DNA of 64,000 nt from Verminephrobacter eiseniae EF01-2 (GCF_000015565.1 NC_008786.1:4452501-4516500); one strand, 5' to 3'. Counted from the first letter of the stretch, positions 38,589 through 47,872 are shown. Program-made: numbers and translations. Notes: generated by a model not told the origin, from the sequence alone.

Positions 38589-38764
38589 GTCGTTCTCCGA
38601 GCCGTGAGAAATTTGATGCGCCATCATATCACCGACATGAATCGGCAATACCGTCCAGAAGCGCGTTGCCATGGATATTTGACAGCAACAACAGGGGGCG
38701 GCCAGTGCCAAACCGCACCGCAGAACTTTGCTCTGACACGATCGGGCGCGGAAAGGGCCGACGC
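38589..38764. other. Right border of the AT-rich island
   Basis: 176 bases without a gene. Contains TGACACGATCG at 38734-38744, a direct repeat of 37589-37599, after which GC content returns to that of the surrounding chromosome. Confidence 0.45.
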
Positions 38765-39562
38765 TCAAAACTGGCCATGGCGCCCCTGCCCGCTGCTGAA
38801 ACGGCTGGCGCCGTGCAGCGCCTGGGCCAGACAGTGGCGGCCGGTGGCCCATTCCTGCAGCAGGGCCTGCGGCACAGGCAGGCCCTGCGCTGCCAGCGCG
38901 CTGGCGCGGTCGGCGCGCAAGGTGGCTTGCGGGAAGGCGGCCAGTTCCTGCGCCAGCGCCAGCGCCGCCTCCAGCGCCTGCCCCGAAGGCACCACGCGGT
39001 TGCACAGGCCGATGCGCAGGGCCTCGGCCGATTCGACCTTGCGGCCCGTCAGGATCAGGTCCAGCGCCTGCGACAAACCGATCAGGCGCGGCAGGCGCAC
39101 GGTGCCGCCATCGATCAGCGGCACCCCGAAGCGGCGGCAGAAGATGCCGAAGTAGGCGTCTTCTTCCATCACCCGCAGGTCGCACCACAGCGCCAGTTCC
39201 ATGCCGCCGGCCACCGCCGCGCCGCTGATGGCCGCGATCACGGGCTTGCTCAGTTGCAGCCGGCTCGGCCCCATCGGGCCTGGCGGGTTGGCGCTGTCGG
39301 CCTCGAAGTCCAGCGTGTCGGCCAGCGCCTCGGGCGTGACGCCCTGCGCCTGCAGGCGCGCGCCGGATTGCAGATCCCAGCCGGCGCAAAAATGCCCGCC
39401 CGCGCCATGCAAGACGGCCACATCGGCCGCGTCGTCCTGCTCGAACGCCAGGAATGCGGCGTGCAGCGCCTGTGCGGTGGCGGCGTCGACGGCGTTGCGC
39501 CGATCGGGGCGGTGCAATGTCACCAAAGTGACACGATGGCGGGTTTGTACCAGTACTGTCAT
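38765..39562 (-). CDS. Enoyl-CoA hydratase/isomerase family (crotonase) protein
   Basis: A 265-aa crotonase-fold enzyme acting on a CoA thioester. Oxyanion-hole blocks 'GAGGHFCAGWDLQS' and 'ISGAAVAGGMELALWCDLRV' are intact; the downstream Glu-containing 'FGVPLIDGGTVRLPRLIG' matches hydratase-like members. ATG at 39562 has AGGAG upstream. It is divergent from Liv system 2 and may act on the CoA ester made by that system's ligase (43491-45347); substrate unknown. Confidence 0.88.
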   Translation of the reverse strand: MTVLVQTRHRVTLVTLHRPDRRNAVDAATAQALHAAFLAFEQDDAADVAVLHGAGGHFCAGWDLQSGARLQAQGVTPEALADTLDFEADSANPPGPMGPSRLQLSKPVIAAISGAAVAGGMELALWCDLRVMEEDAYFGIFCRRFGVPLIDGGTVRLPRLIGLSQALDLILTGRKVESAEALRIGLCNRVVPSGQALEAALALAQELAAFPQATLRADRASALAAQGLPVPQALLQEWATGRHCLAQALHGASRFSSGQGRHGQF

Positions 39563-39745
39563 GAGAGGCTCCTGCGTTCTTCGGGGGGCGCTGAGGTGGC
39601 GCGCAAGCCTTGCTGCGCGCAGCAAGCGCCATGCGCAGGGTCACTCAGGGTTAGCCCCGAGTGCGGTACGGGGCCGGCACGGGCACCATTATTTATGCAA
39701 AGCAACCGCTTCGTAAAAACATCCTGGAGGGCCCGGGAGTAGCCC

Positions 39746-40630
39746 GTGCAGTTCGTGCAATTCGTGCAATTGTTGATCAGCGGTATCTCCCAAGGCTGCA
39801 TCTACGGCCTGATGGCGCTCGGCTTCGTGCTGATCTACAAGGCCACGGAAACCGTCAGTTTTGCGCAGGGCGAGCTGATGATGCTCGGCGCGTTCTGCGC
39901 GCTGGCGCTGATGACGGTGGCGGGCTTTCCGTTCTGGCTGGCCGTGCCTGCCAGCATTGCGGCCATGGGGCTGTTCGGCATGGGGCTCGAGCGCGCCGTG
40001 ATCCGCCCCATCCTGGGCCAGCCGGCCTTTTCCATCGTCATGCTGACCATAGGCATAGGCTACGTGCTGCGTGGCTTGGTGACCATGATCCCGGTCATCG
40101 GCACCGAGACGCACCAACTGCCCGTGCCATACCAGGACCTGTCCTTTCGCCTCGGCGCGCTGGTGCTCAGCGCCGGGCAACTGGTGGTGATGCTTGCCAC
40201 GGGCCTGCTGTGCGCGGCGCTGTTTGCGCTGTTTCGCTACAGCAAGCTGGGCGTTGCGATGCAGGCCGCCGCGCAGAACCAACTGGCGGCGTACTACATG
40301 GGCATTCCGGTGCAGCGCCTCGATGGCCTGGTCTGGGCGCTGGCGGCGGCGGTGGCGGCGGTGGCCGGGCTGCTGCTGGCGCCGGTCACCTTCGTGCACG
40401 CCAATATGGGGCTGATCGGGCTCAAGGCCTTTCCGGCCGCCGTGGTCGGCGGTTTCAGCAGCCTGCCCGGGGCCATCGTCGGCGGCCTGCTGATCGGCAT
40501 CGTCGAATCGCTGTCGGGCTTTTACCTGCCCGAGGGCTTCAAGGACATTGCCGCTTTCATCGTGGTGCTCGTCATGCTGATGCTGCGCCCCAATGGTTTG
40601 TTTGGCGAGCCGTTGCGCAAGAAAGTCTGA
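39746..40630 (+). CDS. livH: Liv system 2: permease LivH-type
   Basis: A 294-aa permease of the second Liv-type importer. N-terminal family motif 'ALGFVLIYKATETVSFAQGE' and C-terminal 'FPAAVVGGFSSLPGAIVGG'. Start is GTG at 39746 preceded by GGGAG; the first codons are a small repeat (GTGCAATTC-like 9-mers). First gene of an eight-gene co-directional block reaching 49074. Confidence 0.92.
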   Translation: MQFVQFVQLLISGISQGCIYGLMALGFVLIYKATETVSFAQGELMMLGAFCALALMTVAGFPFWLAVPASIAAMGLFGMGLERAVIRPILGQPAFSIVMLTIGIGYVLRGLVTMIPVIGTETHQLPVPYQDLSFRLGALVLSAGQLVVMLATGLLCAALFALFRYSKLGVAMQAAAQNQLAAYYMGIPVQRLDGLVWALAAAVAAVAGLLLAPVTFVHANMGLIGLKAFPAAVVGGFSSLPGAIVGGLLIGIVESLSGFYLPEGFKDIAAFIVVLVMLMLRPNGLFGEPLRKKV

Positions 40631-40632
40631 CG

Positions 40633-41709
40633 ATGCGCTTTCTGTTCAAGACCTCCTACGCGCAGGATCTGCGGCTGGCCCGGCATGGCGGGCATGTCTT
40701 TTGGTACGGGCTGCTGTGCCTGGCGCTGGTGCTGGCGCCCTGGGTGGTGCAGGAATACTGGCTGGCGCAGCTCAGCTTCGTGCTGATCTATGCGATCGTG
40801 GGCCTGGGGCTGATGCTGCTGGCCGGCTTTACCGGCCTGTTTTCGCTCGGTCATGCGGCCTTTCTGGGCGTGGGGGCGTACACGCAGGCCGGGCTGACCG
40901 GCATCGGCTGGCCGTTTGCGCTGGCGCTGGTCTGCGCCGCCGCGCTGTCCGCTGCGGCGGGCTGGGTGGTGGGCTTGCCCGCGCTGCGCGTCAAGGGCAT
41001 CTACCTGGGCATGGCCACGCTGTCGTTCGGGTTCATCGTCGAAGAGCTGTTTGCCCGCTGGGAGTCGGTCACCGGCGGCAATGCCGGCAAGCACCTGGCG
41101 CCGCCGCAGGTCTGGGGCCTGAGCCTGGAGTCCGGCACCGCTTTCCATTTTCTGTGCCTGGGTCTGACCGTGGTCTGTACGCTGGCCGTCCTGAACCTGC
41201 TGCGCTCGCCCACGGGCCGGGCCTTCGTCGCGATCCGCGATTCGGAGATCTCGGCGCAGAGCATGGGCATTCACCTGGCGCGCTACAAGACGCTGTCGTT
41301 TTCGCTGTCGGCGGCGCTGGCGGGCATCGGCGGCGCGCTGTATGCGCACAAGCTGCAATTCATCTCGCCGGACCAATTCGGCATCATGCAGTCGATCGAC
41401 CTGCTGCTGATGGTCGTGGTCGGCGGGCTGGGCTCGGTGCACGGCGCTTTTCTGGGGGCCCTGTTCCTGATTGCGATGCCGCAACTGATCGCGCTGGGCA
41501 AGGACTGGCTGCCCGCCACCATCGGCCAGGCGCCCGGGTTGCAGGCCGTGGTCTATGGCGCGGTGCTGATCGCTTTCGTGCTGTTCGAGCCTATGGGTCT
41601 GTATGGCCGCTGGCTCAAGCTGCGTACCTGGCTGCAGATGTTTCCGTTCTACCGCCGGGGCATGTTCAAGCGGCAGCGGTCGTTCCAGAAATCCGAGCGT
41701 TTGCGATGA
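40633..41709 (+). CDS. livM: Liv system 2: permease LivM-type
   Basis: A 358-aa permease. LivM motif 'LMLLAGFTGLFSLGHAAFLG' and loop 'IRDSEISAQSMGIHLARYKT' are visible. It starts 2 bases after livH and overlaps the next ATPase gene as ATGA, so translation is probably coupled. Confidence 0.92.
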   Translation: MRFLFKTSYAQDLRLARHGGHVFWYGLLCLALVLAPWVVQEYWLAQLSFVLIYAIVGLGLMLLAGFTGLFSLGHAAFLGVGAYTQAGLTGIGWPFALALVCAAALSAAAGWVVGLPALRVKGIYLGMATLSFGFIVEELFARWESVTGGNAGKHLAPPQVWGLSLESGTAFHFLCLGLTVVCTLAVLNLLRSPTGRAFVAIRDSEISAQSMGIHLARYKTLSFSLSAALAGIGGALYAHKLQFISPDQFGIMQSIDLLLMVVVGGLGSVHGAFLGALFLIAMPQLIALGKDWLPATIGQAPGLQAVVYGAVLIAFVLFEPMGLYGRWLKLRTWLQMFPFYRRGMFKRQRSFQKSERLR

Positions 41710-42584
41710 CCACGCCGGCAGCCCCCCAGGACGACAGCGGCGTGCTGCTCAGCGTGCGCAACCTCAGCCTGCGCTTTGGCGGTGTGCTGGCGGTCAACGA
41801 CGTGAGCTTCGATGTGCGCAGCGGCGAGGTGTTCACGCTCATCGGCCCCAACGGCGCGGGCAAGACCACGCTGTTCAACCTCATCAGCCGCATCTACCGG
41901 CCGAGCACCGGCAGCATCGCCTATGCGGGGCCGGACGGCGCAATGCTGCAACTGACGCGCCAGCAGCCGCACATGGTGGCCGGCCTGGGCATTGCGCGCA
42001 CCTTCCAGAACATCGAACTGTTCGAGCATGCCAGCGTGCTGCACAACCTGCTGATCGGCCGCCACCGGTGCCGCGAGACCGGGCTGTGGGCCGATTTGCT
42101 GTTCACGCGCCGCGTGCGCGCGGCCGAGATGCGCGCGCGCGAGAAGGTCGAGCAGGTCATCGACTTCCTCGATCTGCAGCATTGCCGCGACCAACTGGTG
42201 GCCGGCCTGCCCTATGGCGTGCGCAAGGTGGTGGAACTGGCGCGCGCGCTGTGCACCGAGCCGCGCCTGCTGCTGCTCGACGAGCCTTCGTCGGGCCTGA
42301 ATGTGGAGGAGACCGACGACATGGCCTTCTGGATCCAGGACATACAGCAGGCGCTGGGCATCACCGTGCTGATGGTCGAGCATGACATGGCGCTGGTCTC
42401 CAGGGTGTCCGACCGGGTGCTGGCGATGAACCATGGCCAGGTGCTGGCCATGGGCAGCCCACGCGAAGTGCAGTCGCACCCCGGCGTCATCGAGGCCTAC
42501 CTGGGCCGCGCCGACACGGCCAGCGACACTTCAGGCCCGCTGCGCCGCCCGCCGGCCAGCCCCGGCGCAAGGACGAGCGCATGA
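41706..42584 (+). CDS. livG: Liv system 2: ABC ATPase LivG-type
   Basis: A 292-aa ATPase. Walker A 'GPNGAGKTTLFNLISRIYRP', LivG block 'GLGIARTFQNIELFEHASVL', signature-region 'LPYGVRKVVELARAL', Walker B 'LLLLDEPSSGLN' and 'VLMVEHDMALV' are intact. The C-terminal ~25 residues are Ala/Pro/Arg-rich and run into the ATGA overlap with livF; they resemble repeat-derived sequence. Confidence 0.92.
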   Translation: MTTPAAPQDDSGVLLSVRNLSLRFGGVLAVNDVSFDVRSGEVFTLIGPNGAGKTTLFNLISRIYRPSTGSIAYAGPDGAMLQLTRQQPHMVAGLGIARTFQNIELFEHASVLHNLLIGRHRCRETGLWADLLFTRRVRAAEMRAREKVEQVIDFLDLQHCRDQLVAGLPYGVRKVVELARALCTEPRLLLLDEPSSGLNVEETDDMAFWIQDIQQALGITVLMVEHDMALVSRVSDRVLAMNHGQVLAMGSPREVQSHPGVIEAYLGRADTASDTSGPLRRPPASPGARTSA

Positions 42585-42646
42585 GCGCCGCCCGGCCGCC
42601 CGAAGGCCCGCATTCCGCAGCCGAAGGCGCAGGTACTCCCGTGCGC
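42581..42646 (+). repeat. RPPEG-type small dispersed repeat, coding copy in livF-2
   Basis: Encodes MSAARPPEG then HSAAEGAGTPV. Related to 57297-57340 (same position in livF-3) and to the non-coding copy at 31631-31703. The repeat includes the start codon and the ATGA overlap. Confidence 0.6.
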
Positions 42647-43441
42647 CCGGATGCCCGCACCGCCGACGACCAGGCCCCGATGCTGAGCCTGCAGAACGTG
42701 GAGAGCGCCTACGGCCCGATCAAGGCCATTCGCGGGATCAGCCTGCAGGTGCGGCGCGGCCAGATCGCAACAGTGCTGGGCAGCAACGGCGCGGGCAAGA
42801 CGAGCATCCTGAAGACCATCTCGGGCATCATGGCCCCGTTGCGGGGCAGCATCGGGTTTCAGGGCAGCGACATCACCGCCCGCGACCCGGCGGCCATCGT
42901 GCGCCGGGGCCTGGTGCATGTGCCCGAAGGGCGCGAGGTGTTCGCCCTGCTGTCGGTGCGCGACAACCTGATGATGGGCGCCTACACCCGCAGCGACCGC
43001 GACGCGGTGGCGCGCGACCTGGAGCGGGTGTATGGCTACTGGCCCGTCCTCAGGGAGCGCGCCGCGCAGCACGCGGGCCTGCTCTCGGGCGGGCAGCAGC
43101 AGATGCTGGCGCTGGCGCGCGCGCTGATGGCCAACCCGGCGCTGATCCTGCTCGACGAGCCCAGCCTGGGCCTGTCGCCCAAGCTCACCCGGGAGATCTT
43201 CGAGATCGTCGTGCGCATCAACCGCGAGCGCGGCACTACCGTCTTGCTGGTGGAGCAAAACGCCGGCATGGCGCTCGATGCGTCCGACTACGGCTATGTG
43301 CTGGAAAACGGCCGCATCGTCACCGAAGACCGCTGCGAGCGCCTGCGCGAGAAGGACGACATCAAGGAGTTCTACCTGGGCATGAAAGACACCGGCGTGC
43401 GCGGCGAACGGCGCTGGAAAAAGAAAAAGACCTGGAGATAG
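42581..43441 (+). CDS. livF: Liv system 2: ABC ATPase LivF-type with repeat-encoded N-terminus
   Basis: A 286-aa ATPase with Walker A 'GSNGAGKTSILKTISGI', signature 'LLSGGQQQMLALARALMA', Walker B 'LILLDEPSLGLSP' and 'VLLVEQNAGMAL'. The first ~33 residues (MSAARPPEGPHSAAEG...) are not family-like and match the RPPEG repeat also seen at livF of system 3. Met34 (42680) would be the canonical start, but only the upstream ATG gives the ATGA overlap with livG. Confidence 0.9.
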   Translation: MSAARPPEGPHSAAEGAGTPVRPDARTADDQAPMLSLQNVESAYGPIKAIRGISLQVRRGQIATVLGSNGAGKTSILKTISGIMAPLRGSIGFQGSDITARDPAAIVRRGLVHVPEGREVFALLSVRDNLMMGAYTRSDRDAVARDLERVYGYWPVLRERAAQHAGLLSGGQQQMLALARALMANPALILLDEPSLGLSPKLTREIFEIVVRINRERGTTVLLVEQNAGMALDASDYGYVLENGRIVTEDRCERLREKDDIKEFYLGMKDTGVRGERRWKKKKTWR

Positions 43442-43490
43442 CCCGCACCATGGCGCCAAGCAAATCCCCCCATCCATGCGCGAGCCTGGC

Positions 43491-45347
43491 ATGTCCAACC
43501 TCTGGAATCTGAACCACCTGCAGCCCCACTGCGCCGACGTGCTGGCCGGCGAGACCATTGCCGCGATGTTCTGGAACGGCGTGGCTCAGCGCGGCCCGCG
43601 CGTATGGCTGCGGCAAAAGCACCTGGGCATCTGGCGCAGTTGGACCTGGAACCAAGCGGCCCAGGCCGTGCGCGAGATCGCCTGCGGCCTGATGGCGCTG
43701 GACTTTGCGCCGGGGGACTGCGCCTCGATCCTGTCGAACACCAATACCGACTGGGTGCTGGCCGACCTGGCCATACTCAGTTGCGCCGGCGTGGCCAACG
43801 GCATCTACCCCACCGACGCTGCGGCGCAAGTGCATTACCTGAGCCAAGACTCGGGCACCAGCGTGCTGTTCGTCGAAGATGACGAGCAGCTCGACAAGGC
43901 GCTGGCGGTGCGCGCGGACCTGCCCGGACTGCGCAAGATCATCGTCTTCGACATGGACGGTCTGCGCCACCTCGACGACCCGGGCGTGCTGGGCCTCGAT
44001 GCGCTGCGCGCACTGGGCCGGGCCTGGAGCCAGCAGCACCCGGATGCGCTGGAGCGCCGCGTGCAGGACTGCCGGCCCGAAGACCTGGCCATCCTGGTCT
44101 ACACCTCGGGCACCACCGGCAAGCCCAAGGGCGCGATGCACACCCACCGCGCGCTGACCTACACCGTGCGCGGCTACAACCAATGGATTGCGCGCACCGA
44201 GGACGACGAACTGGTCTGCTTTTTGCCGCTGTGCCACATTGCCGAGCGCATGGGCGGCGAGTATTTTTCGCTGTACACCGGCGCGCGCCTGAACTTTGTC
44301 GAAAACCCCGACACCGTGCCCGAGAACATGCGCGAGATCGCCCCCACCTTGCTCACCGCCGTGCCCCGGGTGTGGGAGAAGTCCTATTCCGGCGTGATGA
44401 TCGCGCTGCAGGAATCGAGCCGATTGCAGCAAGCGGCCTATCGCTGGGCCATCGGCGTGGGCATGCGCATCGCCGACCTGGTGCTGGCAGGCCAGCGCGT
44501 GGGCGCCGTGCCCAAGCTGCAATTTTGGCTGGCGCGCTGGCTGGTGCTGAACAACGTGCGCAAGCTCATCGGCATCCACCGGGCGCGCTTTCTGATCACC
44601 GGGGCCGCGCCGATATCGCCGCAACTGATCAAGTGGTACCTGGCCCTGGGCGTGCCGATGCTGGAAGTCTGGGGCCAGACCGAGACCTGCGGCGCCGCCA
44701 CCAACATGCCCGCCAGCCGCATCAAGCCCGGCAGCATCGGCCTGGCGGCCAACTACAACGAGGTGCGCGTGGATGCGGCCAGCGGCGAGCTCCTGGTGCG
44801 CGGCCCGAATGTCTTCAAGGGCTACCTGAACCTGCCGGAAAAAACCGCCGAGACCATCGACGCCGACGGCTGGCTGCACACCGGCGACGTGGGCCAGATC
44901 GACGCCGACGGCTACCTGCGCATCACCGACCGCATGAAGGACATCATCATCACCGCAGGCGGCAAGAACATCACCCCCAGCGAACTGGAAAACGAGCTCA
45001 AATTCAGCCCCTACATTACCGACGCGGTGCTGATCGGCGACGCCCGCCCCTACCTGACGGCGATCATCATGATCGACCAGGAGAACGTCGAGAAGTACGC
45101 GCAAGACCACGATGTGCCCTTTTCCGACTACGCCAGCCTGACCCGCTCGCACGCGGTGCAGGCGCTGATACAGGCCGACGTCGAGCGCGTGAACGCCCGG
45201 TTTGCGCGCGTCGAGCAGATCAAGAAATTCTTCCTGCTCGACACCCGGCTCTCGGCCGAGGACGAGGAACTGACCCCGACGATGAAGCTCAAGCGCAAAC
45301 TGGTGCAGAGCAAATACGCCGCACAGATCGAGGCCATGTACCGCTAG
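43491..45347 (+). CDS. Long-chain/aryl acyl-CoA synthetase (AMP-forming)
   Basis: A 618-aa ANL-superfamily ligase converting a carboxylic acid plus CoA and ATP into an acyl-CoA. P-loop 'ILVYTSGTTGKPKGAMHTHR', 'WGQTETCGAATNMP', 'GWLHTGDVGQIDADGYLRIT' and C-terminal 'DIIITAGGKNITPSELENEL' are all present. Size and the 'AAPISPQLIKWYLALGVPML' block fit the long-chain type. ATG at 43491 (MSNLWNLNHLQP) is preferred to 43476. Set inside the Liv-2 operon, it would activate the imported acid on entry. Confidence 0.9.
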   Translation: MSNLWNLNHLQPHCADVLAGETIAAMFWNGVAQRGPRVWLRQKHLGIWRSWTWNQAAQAVREIACGLMALDFAPGDCASILSNTNTDWVLADLAILSCAGVANGIYPTDAAAQVHYLSQDSGTSVLFVEDDEQLDKALAVRADLPGLRKIIVFDMDGLRHLDDPGVLGLDALRALGRAWSQQHPDALERRVQDCRPEDLAILVYTSGTTGKPKGAMHTHRALTYTVRGYNQWIARTEDDELVCFLPLCHIAERMGGEYFSLYTGARLNFVENPDTVPENMREIAPTLLTAVPRVWEKSYSGVMIALQESSRLQQAAYRWAIGVGMRIADLVLAGQRVGAVPKLQFWLARWLVLNNVRKLIGIHRARFLITGAAPISPQLIKWYLALGVPMLEVWGQTETCGAATNMPASRIKPGSIGLAANYNEVRVDAASGELLVRGPNVFKGYLNLPEKTAETIDADGWLHTGDVGQIDADGYLRITDRMKDIIITAGGKNITPSELENELKFSPYITDAVLIGDARPYLTAIIMIDQENVEKYAQDHDVPFSDYASLTRSHAVQALIQADVERVNARFARVEQIKKFFLLDTRLSAEDEELTPTMKLKRKLVQSKYAAQIEAMYR

Positions 45348-45423
45348 GAAAAATGCTGCCGCCCCGCCCCGCCGCCCCGGGCATCGTCCCGTCACCACTG
45401 ATCCACTGCAGGAGAAATCGACC

Positions 45424-46587
45424 ATGAAACTTCATCACTTTGCCGCATCGATCATTGCCAGCCTGGCCATGGCCGGCGCCTGTGCGCAGACCCAGGGCGT
45501 CGCCAAGGACAGCATCACGCTGGGCTCGATACAAGACCTCTCCGGCCCGCTGGCCGGCTTTGGCAAGCAGGCGCGGCTGGGGATGATGCTGCGCGTCGAC
45601 GAGGCCAACGAACAGGGCGGCGTCAACGGCCGCAAGCTCGATCTGAAGGTCGAGGACTCGGGCTACGACCCCAAGAGGGCGGTGCTGGCGGCGCAAAAGC
45701 TGGTCAACCAGGACAAAATCTTCATCATGATCGGGCATATCGGCACGGCCCAGAACCTGGCCGCAATGCCGGTGCAGTTCAGCAAGAACGTCATCAACTT
45801 TCTGCCCCTGACCGGCGCGCGCGAGATGTATGAACCCTGGCACAGGCTCAAGTATTCGTCTTTCGTCCCCTACTACGACCAGATTCGCCTGGCAGTGCCC
45901 CGGCTGATCAAGGAAAAGAACGCCCGCAAAATCTGCACCATCTACCAGGACGACGAGTTCGGCCTGGAGGTGATGCGCGGCGGCGAGGCGGCCCTCAAGA
46001 CCCTGGGCCTGGAGTTCACCGAAAAGACCACGTACAAGCGCGGCGCCACCGATTTCTCGTCCCAGGTGGCGAAGATGAAATCCGCCGGCTGCGACCTCGT
46101 GATCCTGGGCACCGTGATCCGCGAAACCATAGGCACCATCGGCGAGGCGCGCAAAACCGGCTTCGACCCCACCTTCCTGGGCTCCGGCGCCGCCTACACC
46201 GACCTGATCCACAAACTCGGCGGCAAGCCCATGGACGGCCTGTACGCCGCGATGACCGTGCAGCACCCCTATCTGGATGAAGCCTCGCAGCCGCTGCGCT
46301 TTTGGGCCAACAAGTACAAGACCCGGTTCAACGAAGATCCGAGCGTGTTCTCGGTCTATGGCTACAGCGTGGTCGATGTGTTCATTCGCGCAGCCCAAAA
46401 AGCCGGCCCCCAACTGACGACCGACAGCTTCATCGCGGCCATGGACACCATGCTCATCGCGCCCGACATCTTCGGCAACCCCGAGGTCAGCTACGGCCCG
46501 CAAAAGCGCCTGGGCAGCGACCTGACGCGCCTGTCGCAAATCGTCGACGGCAAGTGGAAGGTGGTGTCCGACTACATCCAGCCCTGA
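45424..46587 (+). CDS. Liv system 2: substrate-binding protein, copy 1
   Basis: A 387-aa periplasmic Peripla_BP_6 protein with signal peptide ending 'GACAQ'. 'SITLGSIQDLSGPLAGFGKQ' is the family opening and 'GHIGTAQNLAAMPVQFSKNV' part of the ligand lobe. AGGAGAA before the start gives a strong ribosome binding site. It is nearly identical to the next binding protein (about 30 differences by eye, roughly 92% identity), a tandem duplication. Confidence 0.92.
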   Translation: MKLHHFAASIIASLAMAGACAQTQGVAKDSITLGSIQDLSGPLAGFGKQARLGMMLRVDEANEQGGVNGRKLDLKVEDSGYDPKRAVLAAQKLVNQDKIFIMIGHIGTAQNLAAMPVQFSKNVINFLPLTGAREMYEPWHRLKYSSFVPYYDQIRLAVPRLIKEKNARKICTIYQDDEFGLEVMRGGEAALKTLGLEFTEKTTYKRGATDFSSQVAKMKSAGCDLVILGTVIRETIGTIGEARKTGFDPTFLGSGAAYTDLIHKLGGKPMDGLYAAMTVQHPYLDEASQPLRFWANKYKTRFNEDPSVFSVYGYSVVDVFIRAAQKAGPQLTTDSFIAAMDTMLIAPDIFGNPEVSYGPQKRLGSDLTRLSQIVDGKWKVVSDYIQP

Positions 46588-46588
46588 A

Positions 46589-46677
46589 CCGCCGCGAGGT
46601 CTGGCGGCAGCCCCCGAGCCAACGGCTTTTCATGCATCAGCCTGCCCGGGAAATACGGCGCCCCCGGGGCCAACCAA
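46589..46677 (+). pseudogene. Remnant of acyl-CoA dehydrogenase 5' region between duplicated binding proteins
   Basis: The bases after the first binding-protein stop, starting CCGCGAGGTCTGGC and including 'ACGGCTTTT', 'ATGCCCG'-like and 'GAAATACGGCG' blocks, align with 48028-48115 inside the intact acyl-CoA dehydrogenase gene (codons about 41-69). The remnant is frameshifted and short. It shows that the ancestral unit [binding protein + dehydrogenase] was duplicated and the first dehydrogenase copy then deleted. Confidence 0.75.
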
Positions 46678-46708
46678 CCCGGTTCCTCCATTGCAAAACA
46701 GTCCGACC

Positions 46709-47872
46709 ATGACACTTCATCACCTTGCCGCATCGATCATGGCCAGCCTGGCCATGGCCGGCGCCTGTGCGCAGACCCAGGGCGTTGCCAGGGACAGCAT
46801 CACACTGGGTTCGATACAAGACCTCTCCGGCCCGGTGGCCGGCTTCGGCAAGCAGGCGCGGCTGGGGATGCTGCTGCGCGTCGACGAGGCCAACGAACAG
46901 GGCGGCGTCAACGGCCGCAAGCTCGATCTGAAAGTCGAGGACTCGGGCTACGACCCCAAGAGGGCGGTGCTGGCGGCGCAAAAGCTGGTCAACCAGGACA
47001 AGATCTTCATCATGATCGGGCATATCGGCACGGCCCAGAACCTGGCCGCAATGCCCGTGCAGTTCAGCAAGAACGTCATCAACTTTCTGCCCCTGACCGG
47101 CGCGCGCGAAGTGTACGAACCCTGGCACAGGCTCAAATATGCGTTCATCGTTTCCTACTATGACCAGATCCGCCTGGCAGCGCCCCGGCTGATCAAGGAA
47201 AAGAACGCCGGCAAGATCTGCACCATCTACCAGGACGACGAGTTCGGCCTGGAGGTGATGCGCGGCGGCGAGGCGGCCCTCAAGGCCATGGGCCTGGAGT
47301 TCACCGAAAAGACCACGTACAAGCGCGGCGCCACCGATTTCTCGTCCCAGGTGGCGAAGATGAAATCCGCCGGCTGCGACCTCGTGATCCTGGGCACGGT
47401 GATCCGCGAAACCATAGGCACCATCGGCGAGGCGCGCAAAACCGGCTTCAGCCCCGCCTTCCTGGGCACCTCGGCCGCCTACACCGACCTGATCCACAAG
47501 CTCGGCGGCAAGCCCATGGACGGCCTGTACGCCACGATGACCGTGCAGCACCCCTATCTGGATGAAGCCTCGCAGCCGCTGCGCTTTTGGGCCAACAAGT
47601 ACAAGACCCGGTTCAACGAAGACCCGAGCGTGTTCTCGGTCTACGGCTACAGCGTGGTCGATGTGTTCGTTCGCGCAGCCCGAAAAGCCGGCCCCCGACT
47701 GACGAGCGACAGCTTCATCGCGGCCATGGACACCATGCTCATCGCGCCCGACATCTTCGGCAGCGCCGAGGCCAGCTACGGCCCGCAAAAACGCCTGGGC
47801 AGCAGCCTGGCGCGCCTGTCGCAAATCGTCGACGGCAAGTGGAAGGTAGTGTCCGACTACATCCAGCCCTGA
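46709..47872 (+). CDS. Liv system 2: substrate-binding protein, copy 2
   Basis: A 387-aa paralogue of the preceding protein, same signal peptide type and fold. Differences cluster in a few places: 'KYAFIVSYYDQ' versus 'KYSSFVPYYDQ', 'FLGTSAAYTD' versus 'FLGSGAAYTD', and the C-terminal 'GSAEASYGP' versus 'GNPEVSYGP'. Unlike copy 1 it lacks a clear ribosome binding site (AACAGTCCGACC before ATG 46709), so it may be translated less. It may bind a related but different ligand. Confidence 0.9.
   Translation: MTLHHLAASIMASLAMAGACAQTQGVARDSITLGSIQDLSGPVAGFGKQARLGMLLRVDEANEQGGVNGRKLDLKVEDSGYDPKRAVLAAQKLVNQDKIFIMIGHIGTAQNLAAMPVQFSKNVINFLPLTGAREVYEPWHRLKYAFIVSYYDQIRLAAPRLIKEKNAGKICTIYQDDEFGLEVMRGGEAALKAMGLEFTEKTTYKRGATDFSSQVAKMKSAGCDLVILGTVIRETIGTIGEARKTGFSPAFLGTSAAYTDLIHKLGGKPMDGLYATMTVQHPYLDEASQPLRFWANKYKTRFNEDPSVFSVYGYSVVDVFVRAARKAGPRLTSDSFIAAMDTMLIAPDIFGSAEASYGPQKRLGSSLARLSQIVDGKWKVVSDYIQP

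Noticed and set aside
37854..39644. A single ~600-codon bottom-strand gene spanning the AT-rich island and the crotonase
   Set aside because: The crotonase (38765-39562) is in a different frame with all motifs, and composition changes abruptly at the island; the real unknown gene starts at 38588.
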